From Niallia circulans (GTDB lineage: Bacteria > Bacillota > Bacilli > Bacillales > Cytobacillaceae): DNA of 64,000 bases. Each line of letters starts with the position of its first letter. Position 1 is the stretch's first letter. This document shows, one piece after another, positions 25,651-36,149 of the stretch. The stretch is taken from positions 1,216,001-1,280,000 of the forward strand of contig NZ_RIBP01000004.1 of NCBI RefSeq assembly GCF_007273535.1, given 5' to 3'. Below the pieces are notes generated by a model, which saw nothing but the letters and a program-made list of their open reading frames with translations, had not been told where the DNA came from and did no database searches. The position numbers and the translations under genes are program-made.

Positions 25651-27720
25651 TTACCAATGGAAAATTCGTTTATACCATGGTAGCTTCTCGACTTGTTTTT
25701 GGCCGCTGTCATCGGTCGGCTTCGACGACTCATTTTTAGGAAGGTCGTCGCAATATTGGGTTGGAACCTTATCCTTAGTGAAATACATTAATCTTTTTGG
25801 TGAACAAGCCTCTGTCGCAAGCTTGCCGCTTTTCGGGTCAATATAAGCAGCGGCAGTTCCCTTCGTTGGTTTAAAGCCAACTATTGGTTGATTCTTGAGG
25901 CTGTTTTCCATAAATTTAACCCAAACCTTTTTGGCATAAGTTTTATCGGCCGAGATGGTAATAGGACTACCATCATCGTAGCCTGTCCATACAGCAGAAA
26001 CGAGCTGAGGAGTATAGCCAATCATCCAGCTGTCAGATTCAGTTGTTCCCGATTTTCCAGCGTAAATTCTCGTAATATTATTTAAGATGGTACTGCCAGT
26101 CACGCTTGCATAGCCATTTAGATTTTTGTCAAACATGCCTGTCATCATAGAATTCATGATGAATGCTAAATCTTCATTCAAAACCTGTTCTTTTTCTTGT
26201 TTATTTCTATAAACCACTTGCCCGTCTGCTGTCTCAATTTTCGTAATGAACACTGGTGAAGTGTTCTGGCCACCATTTGCGAGCATGCTGTATGCGTTAG
26301 CCATTTCGACTACCTTCACATTGGAAGTTCCTAATGCCAAGGAAGGAACGACCTGCATCGGTGTTGACAGTCCAAACCTTTTAGCTGTGTCTGCCAACAC
26401 ATCCATTCCAAGAAATAAATGTGTCTTAACTGCGTATACATTATCTGATAAAGCGAGTGCTTGGGCCATCGTGATGTTTCCATCCGCATACTTATTGTTA
26501 AAATTATGAGGTATATATGGATCACGGCCATCATCAAACCGGAAGGTCGTTTTTTCACTGCTCATCAACGTCACAGGCGTAAATCCATGCTCTAAAGCTG
26601 CATAGTAAAGAAGCGGCTTAATGGTAGATCCAGGCTGACGCGCAGCCTGTGTCGCCCTGTTGAAGGAACTTTCGCTGTAATCCCGACCACCAACCAGCGC
26701 TTTAACATAACCGTTGCTTGGATCCATTGCAACAAAGCCAACTTGGATATTACTCGTGTCACTTATTTCACTTTTGACTGTATCTTCTGCAGTTTTTTGC
26801 TGCTTTGTATTTAAGGTTGTATATACACGCAACCCGCCAAGCTGAATGGCCCGATCGTCCATATTCAGCTCTGTTTTTAAGATGTTTTTCACGGCATCCT
26901 GAAAGTAAGGTGCTGTTTCTGCACTTGATATAGGGAATTCTCCTGTAAACTCAAGCTTTGCTGCTTCTGCTGCCTGCATATCCTTTTCACTGATATAGCC
27001 GTTTTCCATTAAGGAATGAAGAATAATACCTTGTCTCTTCTTGGCATTCTCAGGTGATACTAGTGGAGAGTAAACACTCGGCCCTTTCGGTATACCTGCG
27101 AGCATTGCTGCCTCACCTAACGTTAGATCTGCTGCAGGCTTACCAAAATAAAACTGGCTTGCGGCTTCAGCACCATAAGCGCCATGACCATAATAGATGG
27201 TATTAATATAACCCTCAAGGATTTCCTGCTTTGTGTAGAACATCTCGAGCCTGATTGTATAAAAGGCTTCAGAAAGCTTTCTTTTCCACGTCTTTTCATG
27301 CTCTAAAAAAAGATTTCTAGCATACTGCTGTGTGATAGTACTTGCACCCTGTACCTTTGCCATTGCCTTTATGTCAGCAAGCATCGCTGCTGCTATGCGT
27401 TTATAATCAAAGCCATGATGGTCATAGAAACCCTTGTCCTCTATGGATACAGTTGCATTGATTAAATCTGGACTTATTTCCTCAATCGGAACCCAGTATC
27501 TCTTTTGCCCACTGTTGCTCTCACCGATAATCGTTCCATCGTCAGAATAGTAAATGGTTGACTGGGAAACAGTTAAAGGCGGTGCACCCAAAACCTTCGC
27601 ATAGATAAGGACCCCTGCAAAACCAATGCTGAAAATAAACGCGGCCAGTATTGCCAGAATGATAATCAGCCTGATATATTTGGCTGAATTCTTCAGGCGA
27701 TCCTTTGCAATGACTTCCAT
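25651..27720 (-). CDS. pbpG: Class A penicillin-binding protein PbpG (PBP2d type)
   Basis: 689 aa, close to B. subtilis PbpG (691). A short cytosolic tail and one membrane helix (residues about 15-40) are followed by the glycosyltransferase domain (EDKGFYDHHGFD, STITQQYARN, KRKLSEAF) and the transpeptidase domain with SxxK in PGSTIKPLLYY, SDN in LSDNVYA and KSGTT. It polymerises and cross-links spore peptidoglycan. Location next to ywhD and speE matches ywhE. Ribosome site GGAGGTGG is inside a tiny upstream reading frame. Confidence 0.93.
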   Translation of the reverse strand: MEVIAKDRLKNSAKYIRLIIILAILAAFIFSIGFAGVLIYAKVLGAPPLTVSQSTIYYSDDGTIIGESNSGQKRYWVPIEEISPDLINATVSIEDKGFYDHHGFDYKRIAAAMLADIKAMAKVQGASTITQQYARNLFLEHEKTWKRKLSEAFYTIRLEMFYTKQEILEGYINTIYYGHGAYGAEAASQFYFGKPAADLTLGEAAMLAGIPKGPSVYSPLVSPENAKKRQGIILHSLMENGYISEKDMQAAEAAKLEFTGEFPISSAETAPYFQDAVKNILKTELNMDDRAIQLGGLRVYTTLNTKQQKTAEDTVKSEISDTSNIQVGFVAMDPSNGYVKALVGGRDYSESSFNRATQAARQPGSTIKPLLYYAALEHGFTPVTLMSSEKTTFRFDDGRDPYIPHNFNNKYADGNITMAQALALSDNVYAVKTHLFLGMDVLADTAKRFGLSTPMQVVPSLALGTSNVKVVEMANAYSMLANGGQNTSPVFITKIETADGQVVYRNKQEKEQVLNEDLAFIMNSMMTGMFDKNLNGYASVTGSTILNNITRIYAGKSGTTESDSWMIGYTPQLVSAVWTGYDDGSPITISADKTYAKKVWVKFMENSLKNQPIVGFKPTKGTAAAYIDPKSGKLATEACSPKRLMYFTKDKVPTQYCDDLPKNESSKPTDDSGQKQVEKLPWYKRIFHW

Positions 27721-28099
27721 TTACAATCCACCTCCAAGTGGTCCTGTCGTATTTATGATTGATGTCATATTTTTGAACTCCTATATTGAAGTATTTCGGA
27801 ATAATAGATAGCACTAGTATGTGGATAAGATTGGAATTTTAAACCTTTTATAACGGAGCTAGTAAATTTTTCTTGCATTTTAGCGAATATACTCTATACT
27901 TTTTTTCGTGTTTGTTATTTATTTGTTTGGGAAGTATATAGGGTAAATGGGTAATGAAGCCTTGTAAATATATGCTTTTTGCGTATGTGCCTGTCCCAAT
28001 TGATTAGGATTACTCTATCAATATGGTCGAAGCTATCAATAGTCAAAGCAGATTTCACACCCTTCTACATAAGGGCAATTAAGAATGGAGGAAGCAAAG
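27721..28099. other. pbpG / speE divergent intergenic region
   Basis: 379 bp. The pbpG-proximal end contains a 15-codon reading frame (minus strand, 27768-27721) whose TAA directly abuts the pbpG ATG and which has its own TAGGAG site. The rest is AT-rich. I could not identify convincing sigma-F or sigma-G boxes for pbpG, nor a clear promoter for speE. Confidence 0.4.
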
Positions 28100-28927
28100 A
28101 TGGGATTATGGTTTACAGAAAAACAAACAGATAACTTCGGAATTACGATGAAAATTAAACAAACATTACATACAGAACAAACAGATTTTCAAAAGCTTGA
28201 TATGGTCGAAACAGAGGAATGGGGCAATATGCTCCTGCTAGATGATATGGTCATGACCTCTGTCAAGGACGAATTCGTATATCATGAAATGGTCGCACAT
28301 ATACCTTTGTTCACACATCCGAATCCGGAGAATGTGTTAGTAGTGGGCGGCGGAGATGGCGGTGTCATTAGGGAAGTGTTAAAGCATCCTAGTGTGAAAA
28401 AGGCTACTTTAGTAGATATTGACGGAAAGGTCATTGAATATAGTAAAAAATTTCTGCCAGAAATAGCTGGGAAATTGGATGATCCTCGGGTTGAAGTGAA
28501 GGTCGGCGATGGTTTCATGCATATTGCAGAGAGCGAAAATGATTATGATGTCATTATGGTCGATTCTACAGAGCCTGTTGGACCTGCAGTCAATTTATTC
28601 ACTAAGGGCTTCTACGATGGAATTGCAAAGGCATTAAAGGAGGATGGCTTATTTGTAGCCCAGTCCGATAATCCTTGGTTTAAAGCAGATCTTATCCGTG
28701 CGGTTCAGAAGGATGTTAAAGAGATATTCCCAATTACGAGATTGTACATCGCTAATATTCCAACATATCCAAGCGGCATGTGGGCATTCACAATCGGTTC
28801 GAAAAAGCATGATCCACTTGAAGTGAAGGATGACCGTTTTCATGAATTAGAGACAAAATATTATACGAAGGAATTACACAAGGCTGCTTTTGTGCTGCCG
28901 AAATTCGTAAAAGATTTAACAGAGTAG
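28100..28927 (+). CDS. speE: Spermidine synthase
   Basis: 275 aa aminopropyltransferase. [14 protein letters not shown] is the SAM/dcSAM-binding loop, and [13 protein letters not shown] and [13 protein letters not shown] are family landmarks. It makes spermidine from putrescine and decarboxylated SAM. Start at 28100 follows GGAGGAAGC; the preceding ATG at 28085 is part of that site. Followed by speB, so the final two steps of agmatine-route polyamine synthesis are adjacent, as in B. subtilis. Confidence 0.97.
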   Translation: MGLWFTEKQTDNFGITMKIKQTLHTEQTDFQKLDMVETEEWGNMLLLDDMVMTSVKDEFVYHEMVAHIPLFTHPNPENVLVVGGGDGGVIREVLKHPSVKKATLVDIDGKVIEYSKKFLPEIAGKLDDPRVEVKVGDGFMHIAESENDYDVIMVDSTEPVGPAVNLFTKGFYDGIAKALKEDGLFVAQSDNPWFKADLIRAVQKDVKEIFPITRLYIANIPTYPSGMWAFTIGSKKHDPLEVKDDRFHELETKYYTKELHKAAFVLPKFVKDLTE

Positions 28928-29013
28928 AAGGCGCTGCAAGAAGCTGTAATTCTAGCAGAGCTTAATATAAAAAAGAAGTAATAGGGAATATCCCTAAAAG
29001 GAGTGGACAGATT

Positions 29014-29886
29014 TTGCGTTTTGATGAAGCATATCAAGGTAATGTTTTTATAAAAAGTCACCAAAATTTTGAGGAAAGTAAGGCAGTTCTTTATGGAATG
29101 CCAATGGATTGGACAGTATCCTTCCGTCCAGGCTCACGCTTTGGCCCAACAAGAATTCGTGAGGTATCAGTTGGTCTTGAAGAGTACAGCCCGTACTTAG
29201 ACCGTGACTTGGCAGATGTAAAATACTTTGACGCTGGAGATATTCCATTGCCATTCGGAAACCCACAAAAAAGCTTAGACATGATTGAAGAATTCGTGGA
29301 TAAAGTATTGGCTGAAGATAAGTTTCCACTTGGAATGGGTGGCGAGCATTTAGTTTCTTGGGGTGTATTCCAAGCGATGTACAAAAAATATCCTGACTTG
29401 GCCATCATCCATATGGACGCACATACAGATTTACGGGACGAATATGAGGGAGAGCCCCTATCTCACTCTACACCGATTAAAAAGGTTGCAAACCTTATCG
29501 GTCCAAAAAACGTCTATTCCTTTGGAATCCGTTCAGGTATGAAGGAAGAATTCGAATGGGCAAAAGAAGCTGGCATGCATATCTCAAAATTTGAAGTGCT
29601 AGAGCCACTTAAAGAAATCCTGCCAACATTAGCAGGCAGACCAGTATACGTTACAATCGATATCGACGTATTAGACCCAGCACACGCACCAGGAACAGGA
29701 ACAGTAGACGCAGGCGGAATCACATCAAAAGAACTGCTTGCATCCATACACGAAATAGCACGCTCAGAAGTAAACGTTGTAGGAGCAGACTTAGTAGAAG
29801 TAGCCCCAATTTACGACCCATCTGAACAAACAGCAAATACAGCAAGCAAACTAATCAGAGAAATGATTCTTGGTTGGGTGAAATAA
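29014..29886 (+). CDS. speB: Agmatinase
   Basis: 290 aa ureohydrolase. Manganese ligands lie in GGEHLVSW, IHMDAHTDLR and DIDVLDPAHAPGTG. It converts agmatine to putrescine and urea, feeding speE. TTG start preceded by AAAAGGAGTG. The C-terminal third has noticeably A-rich synonymous codons compared with the front half. Confidence 0.97.
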   Translation: MRFDEAYQGNVFIKSHQNFEESKAVLYGMPMDWTVSFRPGSRFGPTRIREVSVGLEEYSPYLDRDLADVKYFDAGDIPLPFGNPQKSLDMIEEFVDKVLAEDKFPLGMGGEHLVSWGVFQAMYKKYPDLAIIHMDAHTDLRDEYEGEPLSHSTPIKKVANLIGPKNVYSFGIRSGMKEEFEWAKEAGMHISKFEVLEPLKEILPTLAGRPVYVTIDIDVLDPAHAPGTGTVDAGGITSKELLASIHEIARSEVNVVGADLVEVAPIYDPSEQTANTASKLIREMILGWVK

Positions 29887-29956
29887 TCTAAGGCTAGAAG
29901 CTTTTGGTTATAGATTAAGTAAAGAGTTTTCTCTAATAAATTTGTATTTTTAAACT

Positions 29957-29986
29957 CAAAAACCCGTTATTTATACGGGTTTTTTC
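29957..29986 (+). terminator. Terminator after speB
   Basis: AAAAACCCGT and ACGGGTTTTTT around a 7-base loop. Confidence 0.82.
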
Positions 29987-30104
29987 TTTTCAACAAAAAT
30001 GAAAAGCAGATAACTTCATCTATATCCATACATCATCTTGCACTTCCCATTTAAAAAATTTATACTTATTAAGTTATAGTTTAGAGGAAAAGGAAGTGTT
30101 ACCG

Positions 30105-30545
30105 TTGTCTAACGGGCAAGCACCTATAAAAATACATGTGACCACCAACATATACAACGGCAGCTCGAAAGATAGTATCGAGTGGGTTGGATTTGGACAA
30201 TACTTAGAAAAAGACGGAAGCAGCTATATTAAATACGAAGAAGAAATAGAGGAAGGCACCATTAAGACAGTTGTTAAAGTATCTGGAAATGAAGGATTAA
30301 TACTTCGCAGCGGAGCAGTGAAAATGCGACTAGCCTTTTTGTTGAACAAAAAGCGAAATGGCAGCTATGAAACTCCTTATGGTACTTTTCTTATGGTGAC
30401 AGATACAAAGCGGTTAGGCATGGAAAAAGAAGCAAATAGTCCATCAGGGCTTATTGATATATTGTATGATTTAAATACGAATGGCAGTAAAAATGGAACC
30501 TATCATATGACAATCAATTTTAAGGAGGAGACAGTACAAGCATGA
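30105..30545 (+). CDS. ywiB: DUF1934 beta-barrel protein YwiB
   Basis: 146 aa, calycin-like. It aligns by pattern with Ywi[12 protein letters not shown] near the start, [19 protein letters not shown] in the middle, and [10 protein letters not shown] at the end. TTG at 30105 was chosen over a GTG nine bases upstream because the latter sits in the AAAAGGAAG ribosome site. Overlaps argS by four bases (ATGA), and this ywiB-argS coupling is conserved in Bacillus. Confidence 0.87.
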   Translation: MSNGQAPIKIHVTTNIYNGSSKDSIEWVGFGQYLEKDGSSYIKYEEEIEEGTIKTVVKVSGNEGLILRSGAVKMRLAFLLNKKRNGSYETPYGTFLMVTDTKRLGMEKEANSPSGLIDILYDLNTNGSKNGTYHMTINFKEETVQA

Positions 30546-32212
30546 ATATCGTAGATCAAATAAAAGAAAAACTGAAGGATGAAATTAAAGCAAGTGTTGT
30601 GAAGGCAGGTCTTGCTGAAGAGGCACAAATTCCAGAAGTGATCCTAGAATTACCTAAGGACAAGGCACACGGAGATTACTCGACAAATATGGCGATGCAG
30701 CTGGCAAGAATCGCAAAAAAAGCACCTCGAGCAATTGCGGAAGCAATTATTGCCAACTTTGACCAAACAAAAGCATCCATTGAGAAGGTTGAAATTGCTG
30801 GTCCTGGATTTATCAATTTCTATATGAATAACAGCTATCTTTCCGACTTAATTCCGACAATCCTTAAAGCAGGCGATGCTTACGGAGAAACTAGCTTCGG
30901 AAATAAGGAAAAGGTGCAAGTTGAGTTTGTATCAGCAAACCCTACTGGAGATCTTCATTTAGGGCATGCCAGAGGCGCGGCAGTTGGTGACTCTTTGTGC
31001 AATATTCTTGATAAAGCAGGTTATGATGTATCGAGAGAATATTATATCAATGATGCTGGAAACCAGATCAATAACTTGGCACTATCTGTAGAAGCTCGTT
31101 ATTTCCAAGCTCTTGGTCAAGAAAAGGAAATGCCTGCAGACGGCTATCATGGTGAGGATATCATCGGAATCGGTAAGAAGCTTGCTGAAGAGTTTGGCGA
31201 TAAATATGTGCATGTTGATGAAAAGGAACGTTTTGATTTCTTCCGCGCATACGGACTTAAATACGAAATGGGCAAGTTAAAGCAAGACCTTGAAGATTTC
31301 CGTGTTCCGTTTGATGTTTGGTATTCAGAAACGTCTCTTTATGAAAATGGAAAAATTGATGTGGCATTGAACTCTTTAAGAGAAAATGGCTATATTTATG
31401 AAGAGGATGGCGCAACATGGCTTCGTTCAATGGATTTCGGTGATGATAAAAACCGTGTTCTTATTAAAAATGACGGGTCTTACACATATTTGACTCCAGA
31501 TATCGCCTATCATAAAGATAAATTAGAAAGAGGCTTTACAAAGCTTATCAACGTTTGGGGTGCTGACCACCACGGCTATATTCCACGTATGAGAGCAGCT
31601 ATTCAAGCATTAGGCTATGATAAGGATGCTTTAGAAGTGGAAATCATCCAGCTTGTTCATCTATACAAAGATGGCGAAAAGATGAAAATGAGCAAACGTA
31701 CAGGTAAAGCAGTTACAATGAGAGACTTAGTGGATGAAGTAGGATTGGACGCAACACGCTACTTCTTTGCGATGAGAAGTGCCGATACACATCTTGATTT
31801 TGACCTTGATTTGGCAGTATCTCAATCTAACGAAAACCCTGTTTACTATGCGCAATATGCACACGCACGTATTGCGAGCATTTTAAGACAAGGGAAAGAA
31901 CAAGGGATTGAGCTTGATAATAATCTTGATGTTTCCCATATTACTGCAGAAAAAGAGTTCGACTTATTAAAGAAATTAGGGGAATTCCCACAAGCAGTAA
32001 CAGAAGCAGCAGCAAAAAGAATGCCTCACCGCATCACAAATTATATCTATGATTTAGCATCAACATTCCATAGCTTCTATAATGCAGAAAAAGTATTGGA
32101 CGCAGACAATTTAGAAAGAACAAAAGCAAGATTGGCACTAATCCAATCAGCAAAAATCACGCTGAAAAACGCAATGCACCTTATCGGTGTTTCTGCACCA
32201 GAGAAAATGTAA
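30542..32212 (+). CDS. argS: Arginyl-tRNA synthetase
   Basis: 556 aa class I synthetase. The HIGH-type motif is HLGHARG (in [14 protein letters not shown]) and the KMSKS-type motif is KMSKR; the N-terminal Arg-specific domain and C-terminal DALR anticodon domain ([14 protein letters not shown]) are present. Charges tRNA-Arg. No T-box leader is present because translation starts inside ywiB. Confidence 0.98.
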   Translation: MNIVDQIKEKLKDEIKASVVKAGLAEEAQIPEVILELPKDKAHGDYSTNMAMQLARIAKKAPRAIAEAIIANFDQTKASIEKVEIAGPGFINFYMNNSYLSDLIPTILKAGDAYGETSFGNKEKVQVEFVSANPTGDLHLGHARGAAVGDSLCNILDKAGYDVSREYYINDAGNQINNLALSVEARYFQALGQEKEMPADGYHGEDIIGIGKKLAEEFGDKYVHVDEKERFDFFRAYGLKYEMGKLKQDLEDFRVPFDVWYSETSLYENGKIDVALNSLRENGYIYEEDGATWLRSMDFGDDKNRVLIKNDGSYTYLTPDIAYHKDKLERGFTKLINVWGADHHGYIPRMRAAIQALGYDKDALEVEIIQLVHLYKDGEKMKMSKRTGKAVTMRDLVDEVGLDATRYFFAMRSADTHLDFDLDLAVSQSNENPVYYAQYAHARIASILRQGKEQGIELDNNLDVSHITAEKEFDLLKKLGEFPQAVTEAAAKRMPHRITNYIYDLASTFHSFYNAEKVLDADNLERTKARLALIQSAKITLKNAMHLIGVSAPEKM

Positions 32213-32213
32213 T

Positions 32214-32246
32214 AAAAAAAGGATGGAAGCAATTCCATCCTTTTTT
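32214..32246. terminator. Terminator between argS and natB
   Basis: AAAAAAAGGATGGAA and complement around a 4-base loop, followed by TTTTTT; useful on both strands. Confidence 0.85.
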
Positions 32247-32249
32247 CTA

Positions 32250-33404
32250 TTAATTCATCACCCATTTGTCCTTCAAAAACATGATTCTGCCGATAAAGAA
32301 AACAATTACTAATACAATAAGATTGCTGCCAATTGTGATAAAGAAATGTTCAAAGTTGGTTATGCCAAAGATCAATTCTTTAAGCAGGGAATAAATGTTC
32401 ATAACAGGTATGGCGAAATGCTTGAACTCTAATTCGTTTATACCAACATTTGACATGAACATTAAAGGCAATATCGTAACCATCATAATAGGGGCACTAT
32501 AGCTTTGTGATTCCTTAATTGTTTTACCGATGATACTAGTCAGCATAAGCAGGGAAGCGATAAACATGGAGTAAACAATTGTTAGCACAAGTGCCAAGAT
32601 AACACTTAACCCAAAATTATCGCCAATCTCAATAGCATTTTTTAGATTTTCTGTTAAGAAGGCGATTTCCAAAACGACAACAAGCAATGTAATGATTCCT
32701 GTGACTGTGCCTATAGTTGAGATTGTCAGCCATTTTGCAAACACTAGAGTTGAGCGGTTGACTGGAGTCATCAGCAGTGCCTCCATTGTTTTCTTTTCTT
32801 TTTCCCCTGAAAAGAAATCAGCAGCAGAAGGTCCTGCTCCAACACTGATTGCGACAGCAAGAATAAGGGGAATAAGCATCGCTACAAGATTAATAGTCGG
32901 GTCCTCACTCAATTCTTCCTGTGTGATTGAAAATGGCTTAATTGTATCAGCTTCAACGCCAAGAGCTTCTAATCTTTCTGAAACTATAATGCTCTCATAT
33001 TGGGACAGGGCAGCTTGTGTTAAGGACATGAGTGTTGAGGAGCTTTGACTGAATGAATCACCGATAATCGTTAATTCTGCATTCTGCTCATCAGCAACAA
33101 GGCTGGCAAAGTTATCATCTGTCATTAGGGCAGCCTGTGCTTCCCCATTTTGTAACGCTTCTTCTGGGTTCTTCGCTTCAACTAGCTCAATGCTGCTGTT
33201 GGCAAGCAAGGACGTTTTAATTTCTTCAGGAAGCGTGGCAGCTATAGCAAGCTGATAGGATTCACCTTCGCCTTCTGAAACCAACTTCTCATAAAATAAA
33301 GTAAGTAATGTCATGATGATAATAGGTAGAAACACTGTCAATAATAATGTCCGTTTATCTCGAAAGGAATCCTTTAATTCTTTTAAATATATATTAAGAA
33401 ACAT
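32250..33404 (-). CDS. natB: NatB-type ABC transporter permease
   Basis: 384 aa. An N-terminal KELKDSFRDKRTLL and helix are followed by a roughly 150-residue extracytoplasmic region and then about five helices including FFSGEKEKKTMEALLMTPVNRS, typical of NatB/ABC-2 sodium-efflux permeases. It overlaps natA by 11 bases. Start at 33404 follows AGAGGAGG. The link to natR/natK-like genes next door supports the Nat assignment, although sodium specificity is inferred. Confidence 0.85.
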   Translation of the reverse strand: MFLNIYLKELKDSFRDKRTLLLTVFLPIIIMTLLTLFYEKLVSEGEGESYQLAIAATLPEEIKTSLLANSSIELVEAKNPEEALQNGEAQAALMTDDNFASLVADEQNAELTIIGDSFSQSSSTLMSLTQAALSQYESIIVSERLEALGVEADTIKPFSITQEELSEDPTINLVAMLIPLILAVAISVGAGPSAADFFSGEKEKKTMEALLMTPVNRSTLVFAKWLTISTIGTVTGIITLLVVVLEIAFLTENLKNAIEIGDNFGLSVILALVLTIVYSMFIASLLMLTSIIGKTIKESQSYSAPIMMVTILPLMFMSNVGINELEFKHFAIPVMNIYSLLKELIFGITNFEHFFITIGSNLIVLVIVFFIGRIMFLKDKWVMN

Positions 33405-34146
33405 GGGCATTTCCTCCTCTAACAAGTCTGCTCATAAAGATATAGTTCAAATCATTGCTTCCTTCTGCTTTATATAAGCTCTCAAGGCTGCCATGGTGAA
33501 CAAGCTCTCCTTTGTGCATCATAGCAACACTGTCACACAAAAGGGACACCTCCTCCATAATATGGCTCGAGAAAATAATCGTTTTGCCATCCTGCTTTAG
33601 CTGATGGACAAGCTGACGAAACACATTGGAAGAAGTAATATCAAGACCTGTCGTTGGTTCATCAAAAAGTATAATTTCTGGATTGTGAATAAGCGTTCTA
33701 GCTATAGCTACTTTTTGGCGCATGCCTTTCGAGAAGTTGCCGACTTTTCGGTCAAGATAATCTCTCATTCCAAACATCCTTGCTAATTCATCAATTCGTA
33801 CTCTTGTTTCATGCTTGCTGAGTCCGTAAAGGCGGGCAAAGTATTCTAGATTTTCCCTTGCTGTTAAGCGATCGTACAAGCCTGTTTCTCCACCGAATAA
33901 TACTCCAATCTTTTGCTTTATTTCATTTGGATTTGTCTTTGTATCGAAACCAGAGACAGTAATAGAGCCTTCTGTTGGCTGCAGCAAAGTAGCAATTGAC
34001 CGGAGTAATGTTGTTTTTCCGGCTCCATTTTCTCCTAATAAGCCGACTGTTTCTCCTTTTTCTATATGGAAAGACACATGTTTTAATGCTGCTATATAAG
34101 TCTTTTTATCTTTAAATGTTTTCGATACCTTTTGTACTGTTATCAT
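33394..34146 (-). CDS. natA: NatA-type ABC transporter ATP-binding protein
   Basis: 250 aa. Walker A GENGAGKTT, signature FSKGMRQKVA, Walker B IILFDEPTTG and switch His in FSSHIMEE are all present. Pairs with NatB as an exporter implicated in Na+ extrusion in B. subtilis. ATG at 34146 was preferred over GTG at 34155, which lies in the AAGGAAG site. Divergent from the natR-natK pair; the shared 235-bp region holds direct repeats suitable for a LytTR regulator. Confidence 0.87.
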   Translation of the reverse strand: MITVQKVSKTFKDKKTYIAALKHVSFHIEKGETVGLLGENGAGKTTLLRSIATLLQPTEGSITVSGFDTKTNPNEIKQKIGVLFGGETGLYDRLTARENLEYFARLYGLSKHETRVRIDELARMFGMRDYLDRKVGNFSKGMRQKVAIARTLIHNPEIILFDEPTTGLDITSSNVFRQLVHQLKQDGKTIIFSSHIMEEVSLLCDSVAMMHKGELVHHGSLESLYKAEGSNDLNYIFMSRLVRGGNAHVS

Positions 34147-34179
34147 GGTTACCACTTCCTTCTTGTTATCTTTGTTTTT

Positions 34180-34255
34180 ATCATACAGACAAAGGAAATG
34201 AGCGTCTGTACATATGTCGCGAAAAGTCCATTTCCTGTCGCGAAAATGCTGTACA
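34180..34255 (-). promoter_or_regulatory. natA promoter with 21-bp-spaced direct repeats (candidate NatR sites)
   Basis: TGTCGCGAAAA occurs at 34215-34225 and 34236-34246, a 21-bp period (two helical turns). These are framed by CTGTACA at 34206-34212 and 34249-34255. On the minus strand a TATGAT -10 for natA lies at 34180-34185 with no good -35, so the repeats sit about 40-75 bp upstream of the predicted start, where an activator would bind. LytTR proteins bind paired direct repeats spaced this way. Confidence 0.6.
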
Positions 34256-34381
34256 AGGGTGGGAAAGTCTAGTTTGTTTTAAGGAACACCTTATATTTCC
34301 AATTTATAAACAATAAGAGGTGAAACCATGATAAAATAAGGAAGTAAAGAAAATATCTGACAAAGGAAATGGGCAGATGAG

Positions 34382-35080
34382 ATGAAAATCGGGTTAGTTG
34401 ATGATAGGGCAATTGATTTAGATAAACTAGAAGGTATCGTTTCTGCCATCCCAGAGGTAGAAATTGTGTTTGCGACTGCATCAGCAGAAGAGGCATATGA
34501 ACAAATAAAAAAGGAAGCTATCTCTCTTCTTATCGCAGATATAGAGATGCCGAATCTGTCAGGGTATGAGCTAGCTGACATTATTCACTCACATGCATTG
34601 AATATAAACGTTATTTTTGTAACGGGGAATAGTGGCTATGCCGTTCATGCTTTTGAATTGAATGTTCATGACTATATTATGAAGCCTTATTCAAAAGACC
34701 GGCTTGTTCAGTCTGTTAAGAGACTGATTGAAAAATCTCAGTCTGCAGAAATAGCCGGAAGAATTTATATAAAACAAAAGAATGATATACATATTATTTT
34801 AAAGAAGGACATTATTTTCATTGAGAGATCTGGAAGGTCCACAACAATCCATACGAAAACGGAAGCGATTAAAACATATCAGACACTTAATGAACTAGAA
34901 GGTGAATTAAGAGAGAGAGACTTCGTCAGATCCCACCGCTCCTTTATTATTAATATCCACTGCATTAAAAGCTTTTCCTTGTATGCCAAAAATTCCTATA
35001 CGGTGACATTTGAAGGGACAGAAGCAAAAGCAATGATAACAAAGGAAAAGGTCGAATTCATTCAAAATAATTATTTCTAA
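34382..35080 (+). CDS. natR: LytTR-family response regulator (NatR-like)
   Basis: 232 aa. Receiver domain: acidic pair Asp7/Asp8, phospho-acceptor Asp53 in LLIADIEMPN, and the conserved lysine in YIMKPYSK. LytTR DNA-binding domain from about residue 135 (IIFIERSGRSTTIHT, FVRSHRSFIIN). B. subtilis NatR is 233 aa and controls natAB with NatK. Start follows GGGCAGATGAG-like weak site; 14 bases before natK. Confidence 0.88.
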   Translation: MKIGLVDDRAIDLDKLEGIVSAIPEVEIVFATASAEEAYEQIKKEAISLLIADIEMPNLSGYELADIIHSHALNINVIFVTGNSGYAVHAFELNVHDYIMKPYSKDRLVQSVKRLIEKSQSAEIAGRIYIKQKNDIHIILKKDIIFIERSGRSTTIHTKTEAIKTYQTLNELEGELRERDFVRSHRSFIINIHCIKSFSLYAKNSYTVTFEGTEAKAMITKEKVEFIQNNYF

Positions 35081-35093
35081 GGAGCAAAGAATT

Positions 35094-36074
35094 GTGAGGG
35101 CAGAACAACTTTATTGGATTATATTATTTACAGTTTCCGCCGTTCATATAGGCTTGTTTTATTACGTCTTTAACTGGCATTTTTCCATATGGATAATGGC
35201 TCTTATACTGATAGCAGGAGTATGTTTGTTTTATAAACGTGGAAAAGCTCTAATAACTGAATTGGGATGGAGGCTTCATGCTTTATTCTGGGTTGTGCAA
35301 GCAATTATTGCGGCAGTAGCACTAACTTTGAAGGCGGAATGGCTTTGGCTCGTTTCTTTCCTGCTGTTCTGGGGTATTGAATTCATTAGAAATATGGTAA
35401 CAGTGGAATTGTCAGAAGTGAGAAGAGAATTAGCAGAAACTGACAGGGAACGAGAAAAAATGAATGAGACGTTTCGAACAGTTAGAAGTGAACGTCATGA
35501 TTTCCTGAAGCATATAGCTGCCATTCATTATATGGTCGAGAAAAATGAATTTAAAGAAGCCGCTGCTTATTTGAATGTACTTGTTGATGGCTATAAGGAA
35601 ACAAATCTCTCTATTAAGGGTGAAAGTGGAGCAGTTGCTGCTGTTCTGCATCAACATTATATGAAAGCGCAAAAAGAAAGTATAGAAGTAATTTACGATT
35701 TAGATGTACCGATTTCTGTCATGCCGGTGCCAGATAAAGAGCTTGTCGCTCTTGTTGGAAACTTGCTTGAAAATAGTCTTGAAGCCTGCCTTGAATGGCA
35801 AAAAGCCTATCAGCAGCAAGCCTTTATCACATTGAATTTAGTGAAACGAAGTGGATTATATATATTAACCTTAAGAAATCGCACAATGCCCATCCCTGCA
35901 AAAATATTGGATCGGCTCTATATTCAATTTGGGAATTCAACAAAGGCAGGAAGCGATAGGGGTATCGGAACAAAGGTAATATATGAAATTGTTAAAAAGC
36001 ATCAAGGTGTTTTGGATTTTGTTTATAAGGAAGAAGAGTTTACGGTCAAGATTAAACTGCCAGCTATCCGCTGA
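35094..36074 (+). CDS. natK: GHKL-family sensor histidine kinase (NatK-like)
   Basis: 326 aa. Four hydrophobic helices in the first 115 residues act as sensor; a coiled linker leads to the H-box RSERHDFLKHIAAIH and the GHKL ATPase domain with N-box NLLENSLEA and G-box RGIGTKV. No extracellular domain is visible, so it likely senses membrane state or works through the exporter. GTG start with AAGGAG upstream. Forms an operon with natR. Confidence 0.87.
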   Translation: MRAEQLYWIILFTVSAVHIGLFYYVFNWHFSIWIMALILIAGVCLFYKRGKALITELGWRLHALFWVVQAIIAAVALTLKAEWLWLVSFLLFWGIEFIRNMVTVELSEVRRELAETDREREKMNETFRTVRSERHDFLKHIAAIHYMVEKNEFKEAAAYLNVLVDGYKETNLSIKGESGAVAAVLHQHYMKAQKESIEVIYDLDVPISVMPVPDKELVALVGNLLENSLEACLEWQKAYQQQAFITLNLVKRSGLYILTLRNRTMPIPAKILDRLYIQFGNSTKAGSDRGIGTKVIYEIVKKHQGVLDFVYKEEEFTVKIKLPAIR

Positions 36075-36149
36075 TTTAATTTATTTATGAGGTTTAAAGC
36101 TGCCTTCTTTTCAAATAATAAGAGCATTATATGAAAAAGGAAGGTGTTT

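Noticed and set aside
27822..27832. Isolated DnaA-like box near pbpG
   Set aside because: A single 9-mer match in AT-rich DNA is expected by chance and has no companions.
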